The notes beneath the pieces are model-generated. The model was not told where the DNA came from. It did no database searches and saw only the letters and a program-made list of their open reading frames with translations. This document shows positions 16,232 to 25,693 of a DNA stretch of 64,000 nt, piece by piece. Origin of the DNA: Pseudomonas extremaustralis (GTDB lineage Bacteria > Pseudomonadota > Gammaproteobacteria > Pseudomonadales > Pseudomonadaceae); assembly GCF_900102035.1 (NCBI RefSeq), contig NZ_LT629689.1:4262001-4326000 (forward strand), in the 5' to 3' direction. Every line of letters begins with the position of its first letter. The stretch's first letter is position 1. Made by a program: the position numbers and the translations under genes.

Positions 16232-17722
16232 TTAGTCGAAGGTAATGCCCTGGGCCAGCGGCAGTTCCAACGAGTAGTTCACGGTGTTGGTCTGCCGGCG
16301 CATGTACCCGCGCCACGCATCCGAACCCGACTCACGACCGCCGCCGGTCTCTTTCTCCCCGCCGAACGCGCCGCCGATCTCCGCGCCGCTCGGGCCGATG
16401 TTGACGTTGGCGATGCCGCAGTCGCTGCCCACCGCCGACATGAACTGCTCGGCTTCGCGCACATCGGTGGTGAAGATGCACGACGACAGGCCCTGGGGCA
16501 CGGCGTTGTTCAGGCGCAGGGCTTCGGCGAAGTCGGTGTAGCCGACCACGTACAGAATCGGCGCGAAGGTTTCGGTGCACACCACGTCGCTTTGCTCCGG
16601 CATTTCCACAATCGCCGGCGACACGTAGTAAGCATTCGGGAACTTGTCTTCCAGCTGGCGCGTGCCGCCGAACACCTTGCCGCCTTCGCTCAAGGCTTGC
16701 TCAAGGGCATCCTGCATCGCGTCGAAGCCATGCTTGTCGATCAGCGGGCCGATCAGGTTGCCTTCCAGCGGATGGCCGATGCGCACCTTGGAATAGGCGG
16801 CCTTGAGGCGCGTGACGATTTCTTCCTTGACCGACTCATGGGCGATCAAGCGGCGCAGGGTAGTGCAACGCTGGCCGGCGGTGCCGACGGCGCTGAACAG
16901 GATGGCGCGCACGGCCATGTCCAGGTCGGCGCTCGGGCCGAGGATCATCGCGTTGTTGCCGCCCAGCTCGAGGATGCTGCGGGCAAAGCGCGCGGCGACT
17001 TTCGGTGCCACTTCGCGGCCCATGCGGGTACTGCCGGTGGCGCTGATCAGGGCCACGCGCGGGTCGTCCACCAGCGCGGCGCCGGCGTCGCGACCGCCGA
17101 TGATCACTTGGCTGAGGTACTCGGGAGCGTCGTGGAAGTTCTTCAGCACGCGCTCGAACAGCGCCTGGCAGGCCAGGGCAGTGAGCGGGGTCTTTTCCGA
17201 GGGTTTCCAGATCACGGCGTTGCCGCACACCAGCGCCAGGGTGGTGTTCCACGCCCACACCGCCACCGGGAAGTTGAAGGCGCTGATCACGCCAACCACG
17301 CCCAGCGGGTGCCAGGTTTCACGCATATGGTGGCCCGGACGCTCGGAGGCGATGGTCAAACCGTACAGCTGGCGCGACAGGCCGACGGCGAAGTCGCAGA
17401 TGTCGATCATTTCCTGCACTTCGCCCAGGCCTTCCTGGGTGATCTTGCCGGCTTCCCAGGACACCAGCTCACCGAGGTCAGCCTTGTATTCGCGCAATAC
17501 ATCGCCGAATTGGCGCACCAGTTCGCCGCGCCGCGGTGCCGGGACTTTGCGCCAGGCGTCGAATGCATGCTCGGCACGACTGACCTGCTGCTCGACCTCG
17601 GCGGCACCTTCCCAGTGCACACTGCCGATCCGGCTGCCATCGATCGGTGAATGCACGGGTTGTTTACCCGACTGGTACAGCGCTGGGTTTACCCCGAGAC
17701 GATCAAGCAATGCGGCAACCAT
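16232..17722 (-). CDS. amaB: L-aminoadipate-semialdehyde (piperideine-6-carboxylate) dehydrogenase
   Basis: NAD(P)-dependent aldehyde dehydrogenase of 496 aa, ALDH7/antiquitin type. Conserved elements are AFNFPVAVWAWNT (148-160), ISATGSTRMGR, ELGGNNA with Glu252, and GTAGQRCTT with catalytic Cys286. It oxidises L-2-aminoadipate 6-semialdehyde, in equilibrium with piperideine-6-carboxylate, to aminoadipate in lysine catabolism. AAGGAG lies a few bases before ATG 17722. It is the first gene of the leftward pair and divergent from the LysR-type gene, which is probably its regulator. Confidence 0.9.
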   Translation of the reverse strand: MVAALLDRLGVNPALYQSGKQPVHSPIDGSRIGSVHWEGAAEVEQQVSRAEHAFDAWRKVPAPRRGELVRQFGDVLREYKADLGELVSWEAGKITQEGLGEVQEMIDICDFAVGLSRQLYGLTIASERPGHHMRETWHPLGVVGVISAFNFPVAVWAWNTTLALVCGNAVIWKPSEKTPLTALACQALFERVLKNFHDAPEYLSQVIIGGRDAGAALVDDPRVALISATGSTRMGREVAPKVAARFARSILELGGNNAMILGPSADLDMAVRAILFSAVGTAGQRCTTLRRLIAHESVKEEIVTRLKAAYSKVRIGHPLEGNLIGPLIDKHGFDAMQDALEQALSEGGKVFGGTRQLEDKFPNAYYVSPAIVEMPEQSDVVCTETFAPILYVVGYTDFAEALRLNNAVPQGLSSCIFTTDVREAEQFMSAVGSDCGIANVNIGPSGAEIGGAFGGEKETGGGRESGSDAWRGYMRRQTNTVNYSLELPLAQGITFD

Positions 17723-17875
17723 GGGTCACTCCTTCAATCTTTGAACAAAAAATCGCACCGTGACACGCACGGCGAACCAGGGCTTATTTGTAGCTGGCCC
17801 AAGACTTGCCAACAAACGACGATTAGGCGAGATATCATTCCGTTTATTCATGCAAAGCAGCAAAAGAGGCATGCC

Positions 17876-18766
17876 GTGCTGAACAAAAGACATTTGCCCT
17901 CGATCACTGCCCTGCAGTGTTTCGAAGCCGCCACCCGTCACCTGAGCTTCACCCGGGCCGCCGAAGAGCTGAATCTCACGCAAAGCGCGGTGAGCAAACA
18001 GGTGGCGCAGTTGGAAGAATTGCTGCAACACCTGCTGTTCCGCCGGGTCCGCCGACGCTTGCAGATGACCCCGGCGGGCGACCTGTACCTGGTGGAAGTG
18101 CGCAAGATCCTCACGCAAGTGGAGATGTCCACCCACTACCTGCGCTCCTACGGCGGCGAGACGGAAGTGTTGCGTGTGTCCACCCCCTACACCTTCGGCG
18201 CGCGCTGGCTGGTGCCGCGCCTCAAGGGCTGGCGCTTGCGTCACCCGCAGATCCACCTGGACCTGTGCAACGAGCAGGAGCCCGACGAACTGCTGCAAGG
18301 CAAGGCCGACATGGCCTTCTACTTCGGCCAGGGCTCGCGGCCCGGCACCGAGAGCCTGAAACTGTTCAGCGAAGAACTGATCCCGGTGTGCGCCCCGGAA
18401 AGCCTGCCGGCGCAGCCGTTCACCGACCCCACGCAACTGAGCGACCTGGTGCTGCTGCAAAACGCCTCGCGCCCCCAGGGCTGGCATGACTGGTTCGCCG
18501 ACCAGGGCTTTCACACCGAGCACAGCTACCACGGGCCGCGTTTCGATACCTTCTATATGTGCATTCGCGCGGCGCAGGTGGGCTGCGGCGTGGCCTTGCT
18601 GCCGCGCTTTCTGGTGGAAGAGGAGTTGGCCGAAGGTAAGTTGGTGATTCCCTGGCCGCATGCGATGCCAAGCCAGGATGCGTATTACCTGGCCTACCCG
18701 GAGCATTCGGCGGAGGTGCCCAAGGTGCGCAATTTTGTGAAGTGGATGATGGAGCAAGTCATTTAG
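17876..18766 (+). CDS. LysR family transcriptional regulator (probable ama regulator)
   Basis: LysR-type DNA-binding regulator of 296 aa. The N-terminal helix-turn-helix is clear (LPSITALQCFEAATRHLSFT then RAAEELNLTQSAVSKQVAQLE), followed by a substrate-binding-like effector domain. I chose the GTG at 17876 because AGAGG lies about ten bases upstream and the product then begins MLNKRHLPS, as in GcvA/AmpR-like relatives; the frame is open further upstream but without family resemblance. It is divergent from amaB across a 153-base gap, the classic arrangement of a LysR gene and its target. Confidence 0.88.
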   Translation: MLNKRHLPSITALQCFEAATRHLSFTRAAEELNLTQSAVSKQVAQLEELLQHLLFRRVRRRLQMTPAGDLYLVEVRKILTQVEMSTHYLRSYGGETEVLRVSTPYTFGARWLVPRLKGWRLRHPQIHLDLCNEQEPDELLQGKADMAFYFGQGSRPGTESLKLFSEELIPVCAPESLPAQPFTDPTQLSDLVLLQNASRPQGWHDWFADQGFHTEHSYHGPRFDTFYMCIRAAQVGCGVALLPRFLVEEELAEGKLVIPWPHAMPSQDAYYLAYPEHSAEVPKVRNFVKWMMEQVI

Positions 18767-18780
18767 TGCCTTTAATACCG

Positions 18781-18850
18781 CTATCGGGAGCAAGCCCCCT
18801 CTCACACTTGGAATGCGTTTCAAGTGTGAGAGGGGGCTTGCTCCCGATAG
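18781..18850. repeat. perfect 30-bp inverted repeat (REP-type palindrome)
   Basis: Left arm 18781-18810 (CTATCGGGAGCAAGCCCCCT then CTCACACTTG) is exactly complementary to 18821-18850, with a 10-base loop GAATGCGTTT. It lies between the LysR gene and pncB and could terminate the former. It belongs to the GGGAGCAAGCCCCC family, different from the GTAGGAGCGAGC family. Confidence 0.93.
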
Positions 18851-18972
18851 GGCCAGCAGCCTCACCAAAAAAATCACTGGCAAAACCCCACAGGTCTATG
18901 CGCCACTAGTCCCCTTCCTCAATTGTGCGCAAAGGCCGGCGCCCAGCGCCGACCCGTCTGGAGATTCCCGTT

Positions 18973-20187
18973 ATGAGCGAGAGTGTGTTTGCCGATCGCA
19001 TCGTGCAGAACCTGCTCGACACCGACTTCTACAAGCTGACCATGATGCAGGCGGTGCTGCACAACTACCCCAACGTGGAAGTTGAATGGGAGTTTCGTTG
19101 CCGTAACAGCGAGGACCTGCGCCCCTACCTGGCGGAGATCCGCTACCAGATCGAGCGGCTCGCCGAGCTGAGCCTGACCGCGGACCAGCTGAGTTTCCTG
19201 GAGCGCATCAGCTTCATGAAACCGGACTTTCTGCGCTTTCTCGGGCTGTTCCGTTTTAACCTGCGCTACGTGCATACCGGTATCGAGAACGGCGAGTTGT
19301 TTATCCGCCTGCGCGGGCCGTGGCTGCATGTGATCCTGTTCGAAGTGCCGATGCTGGCCATCGTCAGCGAAGTGCGTAACCGCTACCGCTACCAGACCGT
19401 GATCCTCGAACAGGCCCGCGAGCAGTTGTACCGCAAGTTCGACTGGCTGACCGCCAACGCCAGCAGCGACGAGTTGCGCGAGCTGCAAGTGGCTGACTTC
19501 GGCACCCGTCGACGCTTCTCCTACCGTGTGCAGGAAGAAGTGGTCAGCGTACTCAAGCACGATTTCCCCGGCCGCTTCGTCGGCACCAGCAACGTGCACC
19601 TGGCCCGCGAGTTCGATATGAAACCGCTGGGCACCATGGCCCACGAATGGATCATGGCTCACCAGCAACTCGGCCCGCGCCTGATCGACAGCCAGATCGC
19701 CGCCCTCGACTGCTGGGTCCGCGAATACCGTGGCCTGCTGGGCATCGCCCTGACCGATTGCATCACCACCGACGCCTTCCTCAACGACTTCGACTTGTAC
19801 TTCGCCAAGCTGTTCGACGGCCTGCGCCACGACTCCGGCGACCCGGTGCAATGGGCGGAAAAAGCCATCGCCCACTACCACAAGCTGGGCATCGAGCCGA
19901 TGAGCAAGACCCTGGTGTTCTCCGACAGCCTGACGCTGCCCAAGACCCTGGAGATATTCCGCGCGCTGCGCGGTCGCATCAATGTGAGCTTTGGCATCGG
20001 CACCAACCTGACCTGCGATATTCCAGGTGTGGAACCGATGAGCATCGTGTTTAAAATGACCGCGTGTAATGGCCAGCCCGTCGCGAAAATCTCCGATGAA
20101 GCGGGCAAGACCCACTGCACCGACCCGAATTTCGTCGCCTATTTGCGTCACGTGTTCAAAGTACCTGCCCTATCCAGCAAGGAGTGA
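18973..20187 (+). CDS. pncB: nicotinate phosphoribosyltransferase
   Basis: Converts nicotinate and PRPP (with ATP) to nicotinate mononucleotide in NAD salvage; cytosolic, 404 aa. The N-terminus ([20 protein letters not shown]) is highly characteristic. FGTRRRFSY and LRHDSGDP, and a C-terminal segment with SFGIGTNLT, complete the family pattern. ATG 18973 has GGAG about eleven bases upstream. nadE follows after three bases, so two steps of NAD formation are co-transcribed. pncB-nadE-azurin is the familiar Pseudomonas order. Confidence 0.96.
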   Translation: MSESVFADRIVQNLLDTDFYKLTMMQAVLHNYPNVEVEWEFRCRNSEDLRPYLAEIRYQIERLAELSLTADQLSFLERISFMKPDFLRFLGLFRFNLRYVHTGIENGELFIRLRGPWLHVILFEVPMLAIVSEVRNRYRYQTVILEQAREQLYRKFDWLTANASSDELRELQVADFGTRRRFSYRVQEEVVSVLKHDFPGRFVGTSNVHLAREFDMKPLGTMAHEWIMAHQQLGPRLIDSQIAALDCWVREYRGLLGIALTDCITTDAFLNDFDLYFAKLFDGLRHDSGDPVQWAEKAIAHYHKLGIEPMSKTLVFSDSLTLPKTLEIFRALRGRINVSFGIGTNLTCDIPGVEPMSIVFKMTACNGQPVAKISDEAGKTHCTDPNFVAYLRHVFKVPALSSKE

Positions 20188-20190
20188 ATC

Positions 20191-21018
20191 ATGCAAGCCG
20201 TACAGCGTGAGATTGCGCAGCAGCTCAAGGTCCAAGCGCCATTCAAAGACCAGGCTGCCCTCGAAACCGAAGTTAACCGGCGCGTGGCATTCATCCAGGA
20301 CTGCCTGCGCAATTCCGGGCTCAAGACATTGGTGCTGGGCATCAGCGGCGGCGTCGACTCCCTCACCGCCGGCCTGCTGGCCCAACGCGCGATGCGCGAA
20401 CTGCGCGCCAGCACCGGTGACGAGGCCTACCGTTTTATCGCCGTGCGCCTGCCCTACGAAACCCAGTTCGATGAAATCGACGCCCAGGCCTCGGTGGACT
20501 TTATCGAGCCGGACGAGCGCCACACCGTGAACATCGGCCCGGCCGTGAAATCCCTGGCCAATGAAGTGGCGGCGTTTGAGGGCAAGGCCGCGGTGTCCCG
20601 CGATTTCGTGCTGGGCAACACCAAGGCGCGCATGCGCATGGTGGCGCAGTACACCATCGCTGGCGCGGCCGGGGGCCTGGTGATCGGCACCGACCATGCG
20701 GCAGAAGCGGTGATGGGCTTTTTTACCAAGTTCGGTGATGGCGCCTGCGACCTGGCTCCATTGAGCGGGCTGGTGAAAAACCAGGTGCGGGCAATCGCAC
20801 GGCACTTCGGTGCGCCGGAGTCGCTGGTGGAGAAAGTCCCGACCGCCGACCTCGAAGACCTGTCGCCGGGCAAGCCGGACGAAGCGTCCCACGGCGTCAC
20901 CTACGCCGAGATCGATGCATTCCTGCATGGCGAGACGGTGCGTGAAGAGGCGTTCAGGATCATTTGCGAGACGTATCGCAAGACCGAGCACAAGCGGGTG
21001 ATGCCGTTTGCGCCGTGA
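20191..21018 (+). CDS. nadE: NH3-dependent NAD+ synthetase
   Basis: Adenylates and amidates nicotinate adenine dinucleotide to NAD+ using ATP and ammonia; 275 aa. The PP-loop SGGVDS is at 52-57, with [13 protein letters not shown] and [19 protein letters not shown] as further signature blocks and the C-terminal HKRVMPFAP. No glutaminase domain is present, so it uses free ammonia. It is cotranscribed with pncB. A REPIN lies directly after its stop. Confidence 0.97.
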   Translation: MQAVQREIAQQLKVQAPFKDQAALETEVNRRVAFIQDCLRNSGLKTLVLGISGGVDSLTAGLLAQRAMRELRASTGDEAYRFIAVRLPYETQFDEIDAQASVDFIEPDERHTVNIGPAVKSLANEVAAFEGKAAVSRDFVLGNTKARMRMVAQYTIAGAAGGLVIGTDHAAEAVMGFFTKFGDGACDLAPLSGLVKNQVRAIARHFGAPESLVEKVPTADLEDLSPGKPDEASHGVTYAEIDAFLHGETVREEAFRIICETYRKTEHKRVMPFAP

Positions 21019-21022
21019 GGCC

Positions 21023-21122
21023 TGTAGGAGCGAGCTTGCTCGCGAAGATCGTCAACGATAACGCGGGCATTCTGGATGAACGCGCTGTCATTGCGTTTTT
21101 CGCGAGCAAGCTCGCTCCTACA
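21023..21122. repeat. REPIN (paired REP sequences)
   Basis: 24-base arms at 21023-21046 and 21099-21122 are identical to those at 13161 and 16128. The spacer contains GGCATTCTGGATGAACGCG. It lies between the convergent nadE and azurin genes. Confidence 0.93.
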
Positions 21123-21140
21123 GGAAGAGCGAACGCTTGA

Positions 21141-21587
21141 TTACTTGACGACCACAGTGCCTTTCATCATCGAGATGTGGCCCGGGAACGAGCAGAAGAA
21201 CCCGTAGTCCGTACCCGCCGCCAGCTTCGACACATCGAAGGTCACCGAGTCTTTCTCGCCAGCACCGATGACTTTGGTGTGGGCGATGATGCGGGTGTCG
21301 CCTTCTTTCAGGTAGTTCTTGTCCAGACCTGCGGCCATGCCATCGGTTGCAACCGGCTGCATGTCGGCGGCGCTGGTCAGCACCCAGTTATGGCCCATGA
21401 CGTTTTTCGGCAAGTTGCCGGAGTGAGTCAACTCGACGGTAAACGTCTTGCAGCTCTTGTCGATCGTGATTTCCTTGGTGTTGTAGGACATCTGATCGGT
21501 GGAGTCGACGGTGACCTTGCACTCTGCAGCAAGCAACTGACCACTGGCCAGAGTCAGCAGGGAAACAGCAACGAGTTTGGCGAACAT
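21141..21587 (-). CDS. azu: azurin (periplasmic blue copper protein)
   Basis: Type 1 copper electron carrier of the periplasm, 148 aa with a 20-residue signal peptide ending GQLLA before [11 protein letters not shown]. The copper ligands His66, Cys132, His137 and Met141 are present ([17 protein letters not shown]), and Cys23/Cys46 can form the usual disulfide. Numbering matches mature azurin His46, Cys112, His117 and Met121. ATG 21587 has GGAG nearby. Downstream of nadE in the usual Pseudomonas order. A possible half ANR site (TTGAT) lies upstream on the minus strand but the second half is poor. Confidence 0.96.
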   Translation of the reverse strand: MFAKLVAVSLLTLASGQLLAAECKVTVDSTDQMSYNTKEITIDKSCKTFTVELTHSGNLPKNVMGHNWVLTSAADMQPVATDGMAAGLDKNYLKEGDTRIIAHTKVIGAGEKDSVTFDVSKLAAGTDYGFFCSFPGHISMMKGTVVVK

Positions 21588-21918
21588 GTGAATCTCCAAG
21601 GCAGGGTTTAAAAACGCGTATTGCGACAAGGGTGCCCCAAGCGGGCAGAAATACTTATGACCTGAATCAACAGGTTGTATACAACTTTAGGCTATCAGAC
21701 TTATCGACATAACCTACCAGCCAAAATGCCGCACGGCGCCTATGATCGGCCCATCACCCACTGGAGTCCGAGCCATGCACCTCAATCAACTGTTCAACGG
21801 CCTACTGGCCGCGTACGCCTGCGGTAAGTGAAGGCCAAGGGCACCTTGAAGCTGCTACCATGACGACCCAAGGCAGCTGCATGCCGCCACCCTCACCTTC
21901 GACCCTAGAGGATCGCCC
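21588..21918. other. azurin-to-small-ORF intergenic region
   Basis: This 331-base stretch carries the azurin promoter region on the minus strand and, on the plus strand, a possible 18-codon reading frame at 21775-21831. No convincing promoter, terminator or RNA gene was recognised by eye. Confidence 0.4.
21775..21831 (+). CDS. possible 18-codon micro-ORF
   Basis: ATG 21775 is preceded at about eleven bases by GGAG (CACTGGAGTCCGAGCC) and opens a frame MHLNQLFNGLLAAYACGK, ending TGA at 21831. It might be a translated short peptide, a leader, or the remnant of a truncated gene. I do not recognise a family and a chance ORF is quite possible. Confidence 0.22.
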   Translation: MHLNQLFNGLLAAYACGK

Positions 21919-22101
21919 ATGGCCAAACCTAATTACTCCTTCGCCAAACGTCAGAGAGACTTGGCCAAGGAACAGAAGAAAGAGGAAAAGCTGCAACGCA
22001 AGAAAGCCGCTGCCGATGAAGAAGCTGGCGCATTGAACCCGGATGCCGACAGTGAAGTAACGAGCGACGAGACTGAAACACCAAAAGATCCGGCAGAATA
22101 A
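21919..22101 (+). CDS. small highly charged conserved hypothetical protein
   Basis: 60-residue protein rich in Lys, Arg, Glu and Asp. The N-terminal half (about 1-33) is a basic amphipathic segment (SFAKRQRDLAKEQKKEEKLQ) likely to be a helix or coiled coil; the C-terminal half is acidic and disordered-looking. GAGG lies about ten bases before ATG 21919. I recall similar proteins as small uncharacterised Pseudomonas products, and no function is known to me. It stands alone between azurin and the convergent transglutaminase operon. Confidence 0.75.
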   Translation: MAKPNYSFAKRQRDLAKEQKKEEKLQRKKAAADEEAGALNPDADSEVTSDETETPKDPAE

Positions 22102-22167
22102 TTTCCGTCGCAGTGCGGGCTCTTTACTGCAAGCCCGCCTGCCACAGCCCCTCCCCACCCGCTCTCA

Positions 22168-23058
22168 TCATTCCAGCGGCATCACCGTCACCCGCACCTC
22201 AGGGTCATGGCTCCCGCCCCCCAGAATCACCCCGCGCAACGGCGACACATCGGAGAAATCCCGGCCCCAGGCCAGGGTGATGTGTTCCAGTGCCGGCTGC
22301 ACGTTGTTGGTCGGATCGAAATCCACCCAGCCCGACACCGGGCAATACACCGAGACCCAGGCGTGGGATGCATCGGCGCCGATCAGCCGTGGCTGGCCGG
22401 GCGGTGGCTGGGTGAGCAGGTAGCCGCTGATATAGCGCGCCGCCAAGCCCCGCGAGCGCAGGCAGGCGAGCATCAGATGGGCGAAGTCCTGGCACACCCC
22501 GCGTCGACGCTCCAGCACTTCCACCAGCGGCGTGGCGACCTGGGTGGCTTCGGCATCGAAGGTGAATTCGCTGAAGATCTTTTCCATCAGGGCCTGCACG
22601 CCCAACAACAAGGGGTACCCCGGCGGGAAACAGCTTTCGGAGAACTCGACGAAGGTTTTTTTCAAATGCACGTAAGGCGATTCGAAGCGATAGCGACACG
22701 CCTCGATGATCTGCGCTGACAGCGGCTGACTGCTGTAGGTCAGGCGGTCGCGGGTCTGGTCCCAGGGTGGCGACTGCTGGAAATCCAACACCGGTCGCGC
22801 CAGCACTTCCACGGTCAACGCGGCATTGACCAACAGTTCATCGTGGGGCCGTTCGAACGCGAGGCGGGTGATCGGGTTGCCGAACACGTCCAACTCATCG
22901 CGCCGCGACGTCGGCTCGGGGCTGATATCCAGTTGCTGCGAACTGCAACGCTGCCAGGCGCAGGGCCGTGGCCACAAGTGCGCCAACTGCTGGGCCAGGG
23001 ACACCGGGCTGTCGTAGTGGTAATGGGTATCGTGGAAAATCTGGTAGCGCGCACTCAT
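22168..23058 (-). CDS. transglutaminase-like cysteine protease-fold protein
   Basis: Transglutaminase-like protein of 296 aa with an N-terminal beta domain (YQIFHDTHYHYDSPVSLAQQ) and a papain-like core. Catalytic triad: Cys189 in RRGVCQDFAH, His232 in ASHAWVSV and Asp248 in DFDPTNN. I chose ATG 23058 because it overlaps the preceding stop (TGATG). It is the third gene of a leftward operon after the 1,096-aa transglutaminase/DUF2126 protein and the ATP-grasp/Alpha-E fusion. No signal peptide is evident, so it probably acts in the cytoplasm as a peptidase or amide-bond reversal enzyme of a peptide-modification system. That function is proposed from gene linkage, not demonstrated. Confidence 0.86.
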   Translation of the reverse strand: MSARYQIFHDTHYHYDSPVSLAQQLAHLWPRPCAWQRCSSQQLDISPEPTSRRDELDVFGNPITRLAFERPHDELLVNAALTVEVLARPVLDFQQSPPWDQTRDRLTYSSQPLSAQIIEACRYRFESPYVHLKKTFVEFSESCFPPGYPLLLGVQALMEKIFSEFTFDAEATQVATPLVEVLERRRGVCQDFAHLMLACLRSRGLAARYISGYLLTQPPPGQPRLIGADASHAWVSVYCPVSGWVDFDPTNNVQPALEHITLAWGRDFSDVSPLRGVILGGGSHDPEVRVTVMPLE

Positions 23059-25544
23059 CACACCGACACCGTTTGCTGGCTGACATCATCCACATGGGCA
23101 AAGTGACGCAACGCCAGGCGATCCGACACTTGCCCACTCTCATCGGCAACCGCTTGCAGCAGGTCCGCCAGGCCTTCCAGCGCGGCACGCACGCTGGACT
23201 CGCCGAACAACGGGTTCTCCAGGCACGCCAGGTCGAACCGCGACAAGCGCTCGACCAACGGCGCCAGACCGGTCTCCCGAGGCACGCCGAAGTCGTCGTT
23301 GAGGCGACGCAGGGTACGGCTCACCAGTTTCAGCTGGAACAGCACCGCATGGGGGTTCTGCTCGTCCAGCAGTAACAGGTCGAGCACCGGGATCAACTGC
23401 GGCACCGCCAGGTAACGTGACCGATAGGTGATGCTGCTGTTGCCCAGTTCCAGCAACCACTCCAGCCCCGCCTGATCGAACACCGCTACCCCGCGCAGGA
23501 ACGCCGCGAGGCTGCTGCTGAGGAACTGCAGGCGCTCGATGCGCCGGCCCATCATCAAGAAGCGCCAGCCTTCGTCGCGGGTCATGTCGTCCAGGGCAAA
23601 CCCGGACAACGCCGCCAGGGACATCACCAGGCGGTTGAGGAAGTCCAGCAACTCGCCAAAATCCGGGCTTTCGCTTTCCAGCTCCAGGGCTTCGCGTTGC
23701 AGCTCCACCAGGGCCTGCCAGTTTTCCCGGGACAACTTGCCGCGCACCTGGGACGCGGCCCACTGCAAGCGCTGCAGGTTGGCACGCAGGCTCGACGGCC
23801 AGTCGTCGCCGAGCAAGGCAGCGAGCAGGCGTTCGGGCAGTTCGCCCTCTTCCGGCAACAGGCGCAGGTTTTCCCCCAGCTCAATCGCGGCCTGCAATGC
23901 CAGCGGGTCGTCGCCGTCGACATAGCGCGCCAGCACGATCCGCAACCAGCGCGCACTGTCATCGCAGCGCTCGCAATAACGGCCGAACCAGAACAGGTTT
24001 TCCACCACCCGCGAGGGCAGATACGGGTCGCGGCGCACCAGGTCATGGGCCCCGATCGCCCGTTGCGCGCGCCACTGCTCGCCACCGGCGGCCCGTTCGC
24101 CGAGCACCCAGGTGTCCTTACTGGCGCCACCGCGTTGCATCGACACCACTTCGGCATCGGCTTCGGCGGCCACGCGGGTCAGGCCGCCGGGCAGGACGCG
24201 ATAGCCGTCCTCGCTGGCCACGGCATACACGCGCATGCCGATGGCACGGTGTTGCAGATGGTCATCCACGGTGTGCCACACCGGCGCCTGGGACAGCTGC
24301 GCCAGTTCCTGGGCGACATAGGCGTAAGGCCGCGCGCGCATGCGTTCGGCGAGGGCCTCGCGTTGGGCGTCATTCAAGTCGCGACCGAATATCGGGGTAA
24401 AACTCTGCGAAGGAAACGCAGGTTTGATCAACAGCTCCGGCAGTTTCTCCAGGGCTTCGGCCAGTACCGGCGCCTCACCGCACCACCAGGTGGCGATGGA
24501 TGGCAGGATCAGTTCTTCGCCAAACAGGAACTGGTTGATCTTCGGCAGAAAGCCGAGCAACCCCGGCGACTCCAACACACCGCTGCCCAGGGCATTGGCC
24601 ACCAGCACATTGCCTTGGCGCACGGCGTCGAGCAGGCCGGGCACGCCGAGGGCCGAGTCGGTACGCAACTCCAGCGGGTCGCAGAAATCGTCGTCCAGGC
24701 GCCGCATGATCGCGTGCACCCGGCGCAGGCCGCTGAGGGTTTTGAGGAACACGGTGCTGTCGCGCACGGTGAGGTCGCCGCCTTCCACCAATGGGTAACC
24801 GAGCTGGCGCGCCAGGTAGAGGTGTTCGAAATAGCTTTCGTTGAAACGCCCGGGGGTGAGCAGCACGATCAGCGGCGGCTGGTTGTCGCTTGGGGCCTGG
24901 CGGGCCAGGGTTTCCTGGAGCGTGCGGAAGAAACCGGTGAGGTGCTGCACCTGCAGGTCACGGTACAGATCCGGAAACGCGCGGGACACGATGGTGCGGT
25001 TTTCCAGCGCATAACCGGCACCCGACGGTGCCTGGGTACGGTCGGCGGTGACCCACCAGCGGCCATCCGGGGTGCGCGCCAAGTCGACGGCGTACAGGTG
25101 CAGGAACGTCCCGTCCGGCGGCTGGATGCCCTGGCATGGCCACAGGAAATTGTTATGCCCGAACACCAGTTCGGCGGGCAGCAACCCTTCCTTGATCAAG
25201 CGTTGCGGGCCGTAGAGATCGGCGAGCACAGCGTTGAGCAGACGTGCACGCTGGGCGATACCGGCCGACAGCTGCTGCCACTCCTCAGCGGCCAGCACAT
25301 GGGGCAGCAGGTCCAATTCCCAGGGGCGGTCGGCGCCCTTGGGGTCGGCGTAGACGTTGTAGGTCACGCCGTTTTCCTGGATCTGCCGGGTCAGCAGCGC
25401 CTGGCGCTGGGCCAGTTGCGCGGGGGTGCTGCGCTGCAGGTGATCGAGCAGGCGCCGCCAATGGGCGCGCACCGCGCCGGCGTCGTCCAGCAATTCGTGA
25501 TAGGTGCCCGCGGTCAGCGGGTAACGGTCGAGCAAGTCGGACAT
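23058..25544 (-). CDS. circularly permuted ATP-grasp + Alpha-E domain fusion protein
   Basis: Protein of 828 aa joining two families often encoded separately: a circularly permuted ATP-grasp domain (DUF404/DUF407 type, about 1-480) and an Alpha-E helical domain (about 505-820). ATP-grasp features include FGHNNFLWPCQG, VLLTPGRFNESYFEHLYLA, LPSIATWWCGE and the loop LIKPAFP. Alpha-E begins at DPYLPSRVVENLFWFGRYCER. ATP-grasp enzymes form amide bonds with ATP, so this is a predicted ligase. It overlaps the downstream transglutaminase gene by one base and follows the large gene by 149 bases. Substrate unknown. Confidence 0.87.
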   Translation of the reverse strand: MSDLLDRYPLTAGTYHELLDDAGAVRAHWRRLLDHLQRSTPAQLAQRQALLTRQIQENGVTYNVYADPKGADRPWELDLLPHVLAAEEWQQLSAGIAQRARLLNAVLADLYGPQRLIKEGLLPAELVFGHNNFLWPCQGIQPPDGTFLHLYAVDLARTPDGRWWVTADRTQAPSGAGYALENRTIVSRAFPDLYRDLQVQHLTGFFRTLQETLARQAPSDNQPPLIVLLTPGRFNESYFEHLYLARQLGYPLVEGGDLTVRDSTVFLKTLSGLRRVHAIMRRLDDDFCDPLELRTDSALGVPGLLDAVRQGNVLVANALGSGVLESPGLLGFLPKINQFLFGEELILPSIATWWCGEAPVLAEALEKLPELLIKPAFPSQSFTPIFGRDLNDAQREALAERMRARPYAYVAQELAQLSQAPVWHTVDDHLQHRAIGMRVYAVASEDGYRVLPGGLTRVAAEADAEVVSMQRGGASKDTWVLGERAAGGEQWRAQRAIGAHDLVRRDPYLPSRVVENLFWFGRYCERCDDSARWLRIVLARYVDGDDPLALQAAIELGENLRLLPEEGELPERLLAALLGDDWPSSLRANLQRLQWAASQVRGKLSRENWQALVELQREALELESESPDFGELLDFLNRLVMSLAALSGFALDDMTRDEGWRFLMMGRRIERLQFLSSSLAAFLRGVAVFDQAGLEWLLELGNSSITYRSRYLAVPQLIPVLDLLLLDEQNPHAVLFQLKLVSRTLRRLNDDFGVPRETGLAPLVERLSRFDLACLENPLFGESSVRAALEGLADLLQAVADESGQVSDRLALRHFAHVDDVSQQTVSV

Positions 25545-25611
25545 GGAACGCTCGGCAGAGGCAAGGGGGCTCAGATTAACCTAACAAACACTGCAAATCC
25601 GCTGTGGGAAA

Positions 25612-25682
25612 GGGCTTCTCCCGATTGCGGTGGGTCAGTCAACTCATGTATCGGCTGCTTCACCGCAATCAGGAGCAAGCCC
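25612..25682. repeat. degenerate REP-type inverted repeat
   Basis: GGGCTTCTCCCGATTGCGGT (from 25612) and ACCGCAATCAGGAGCAAGCC (to about 25682) are imperfect complements. It sits between the two large leftward genes of the ATP-grasp operon. Confidence 0.6.
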
Positions 25683-25693
25683 CCGGATCGCAT

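Noticed and set aside
21588..21760. ANR/FNR site in front of azurin
   Set aside because: Only one good half site (TTGAT) is visible; the other half does not match.
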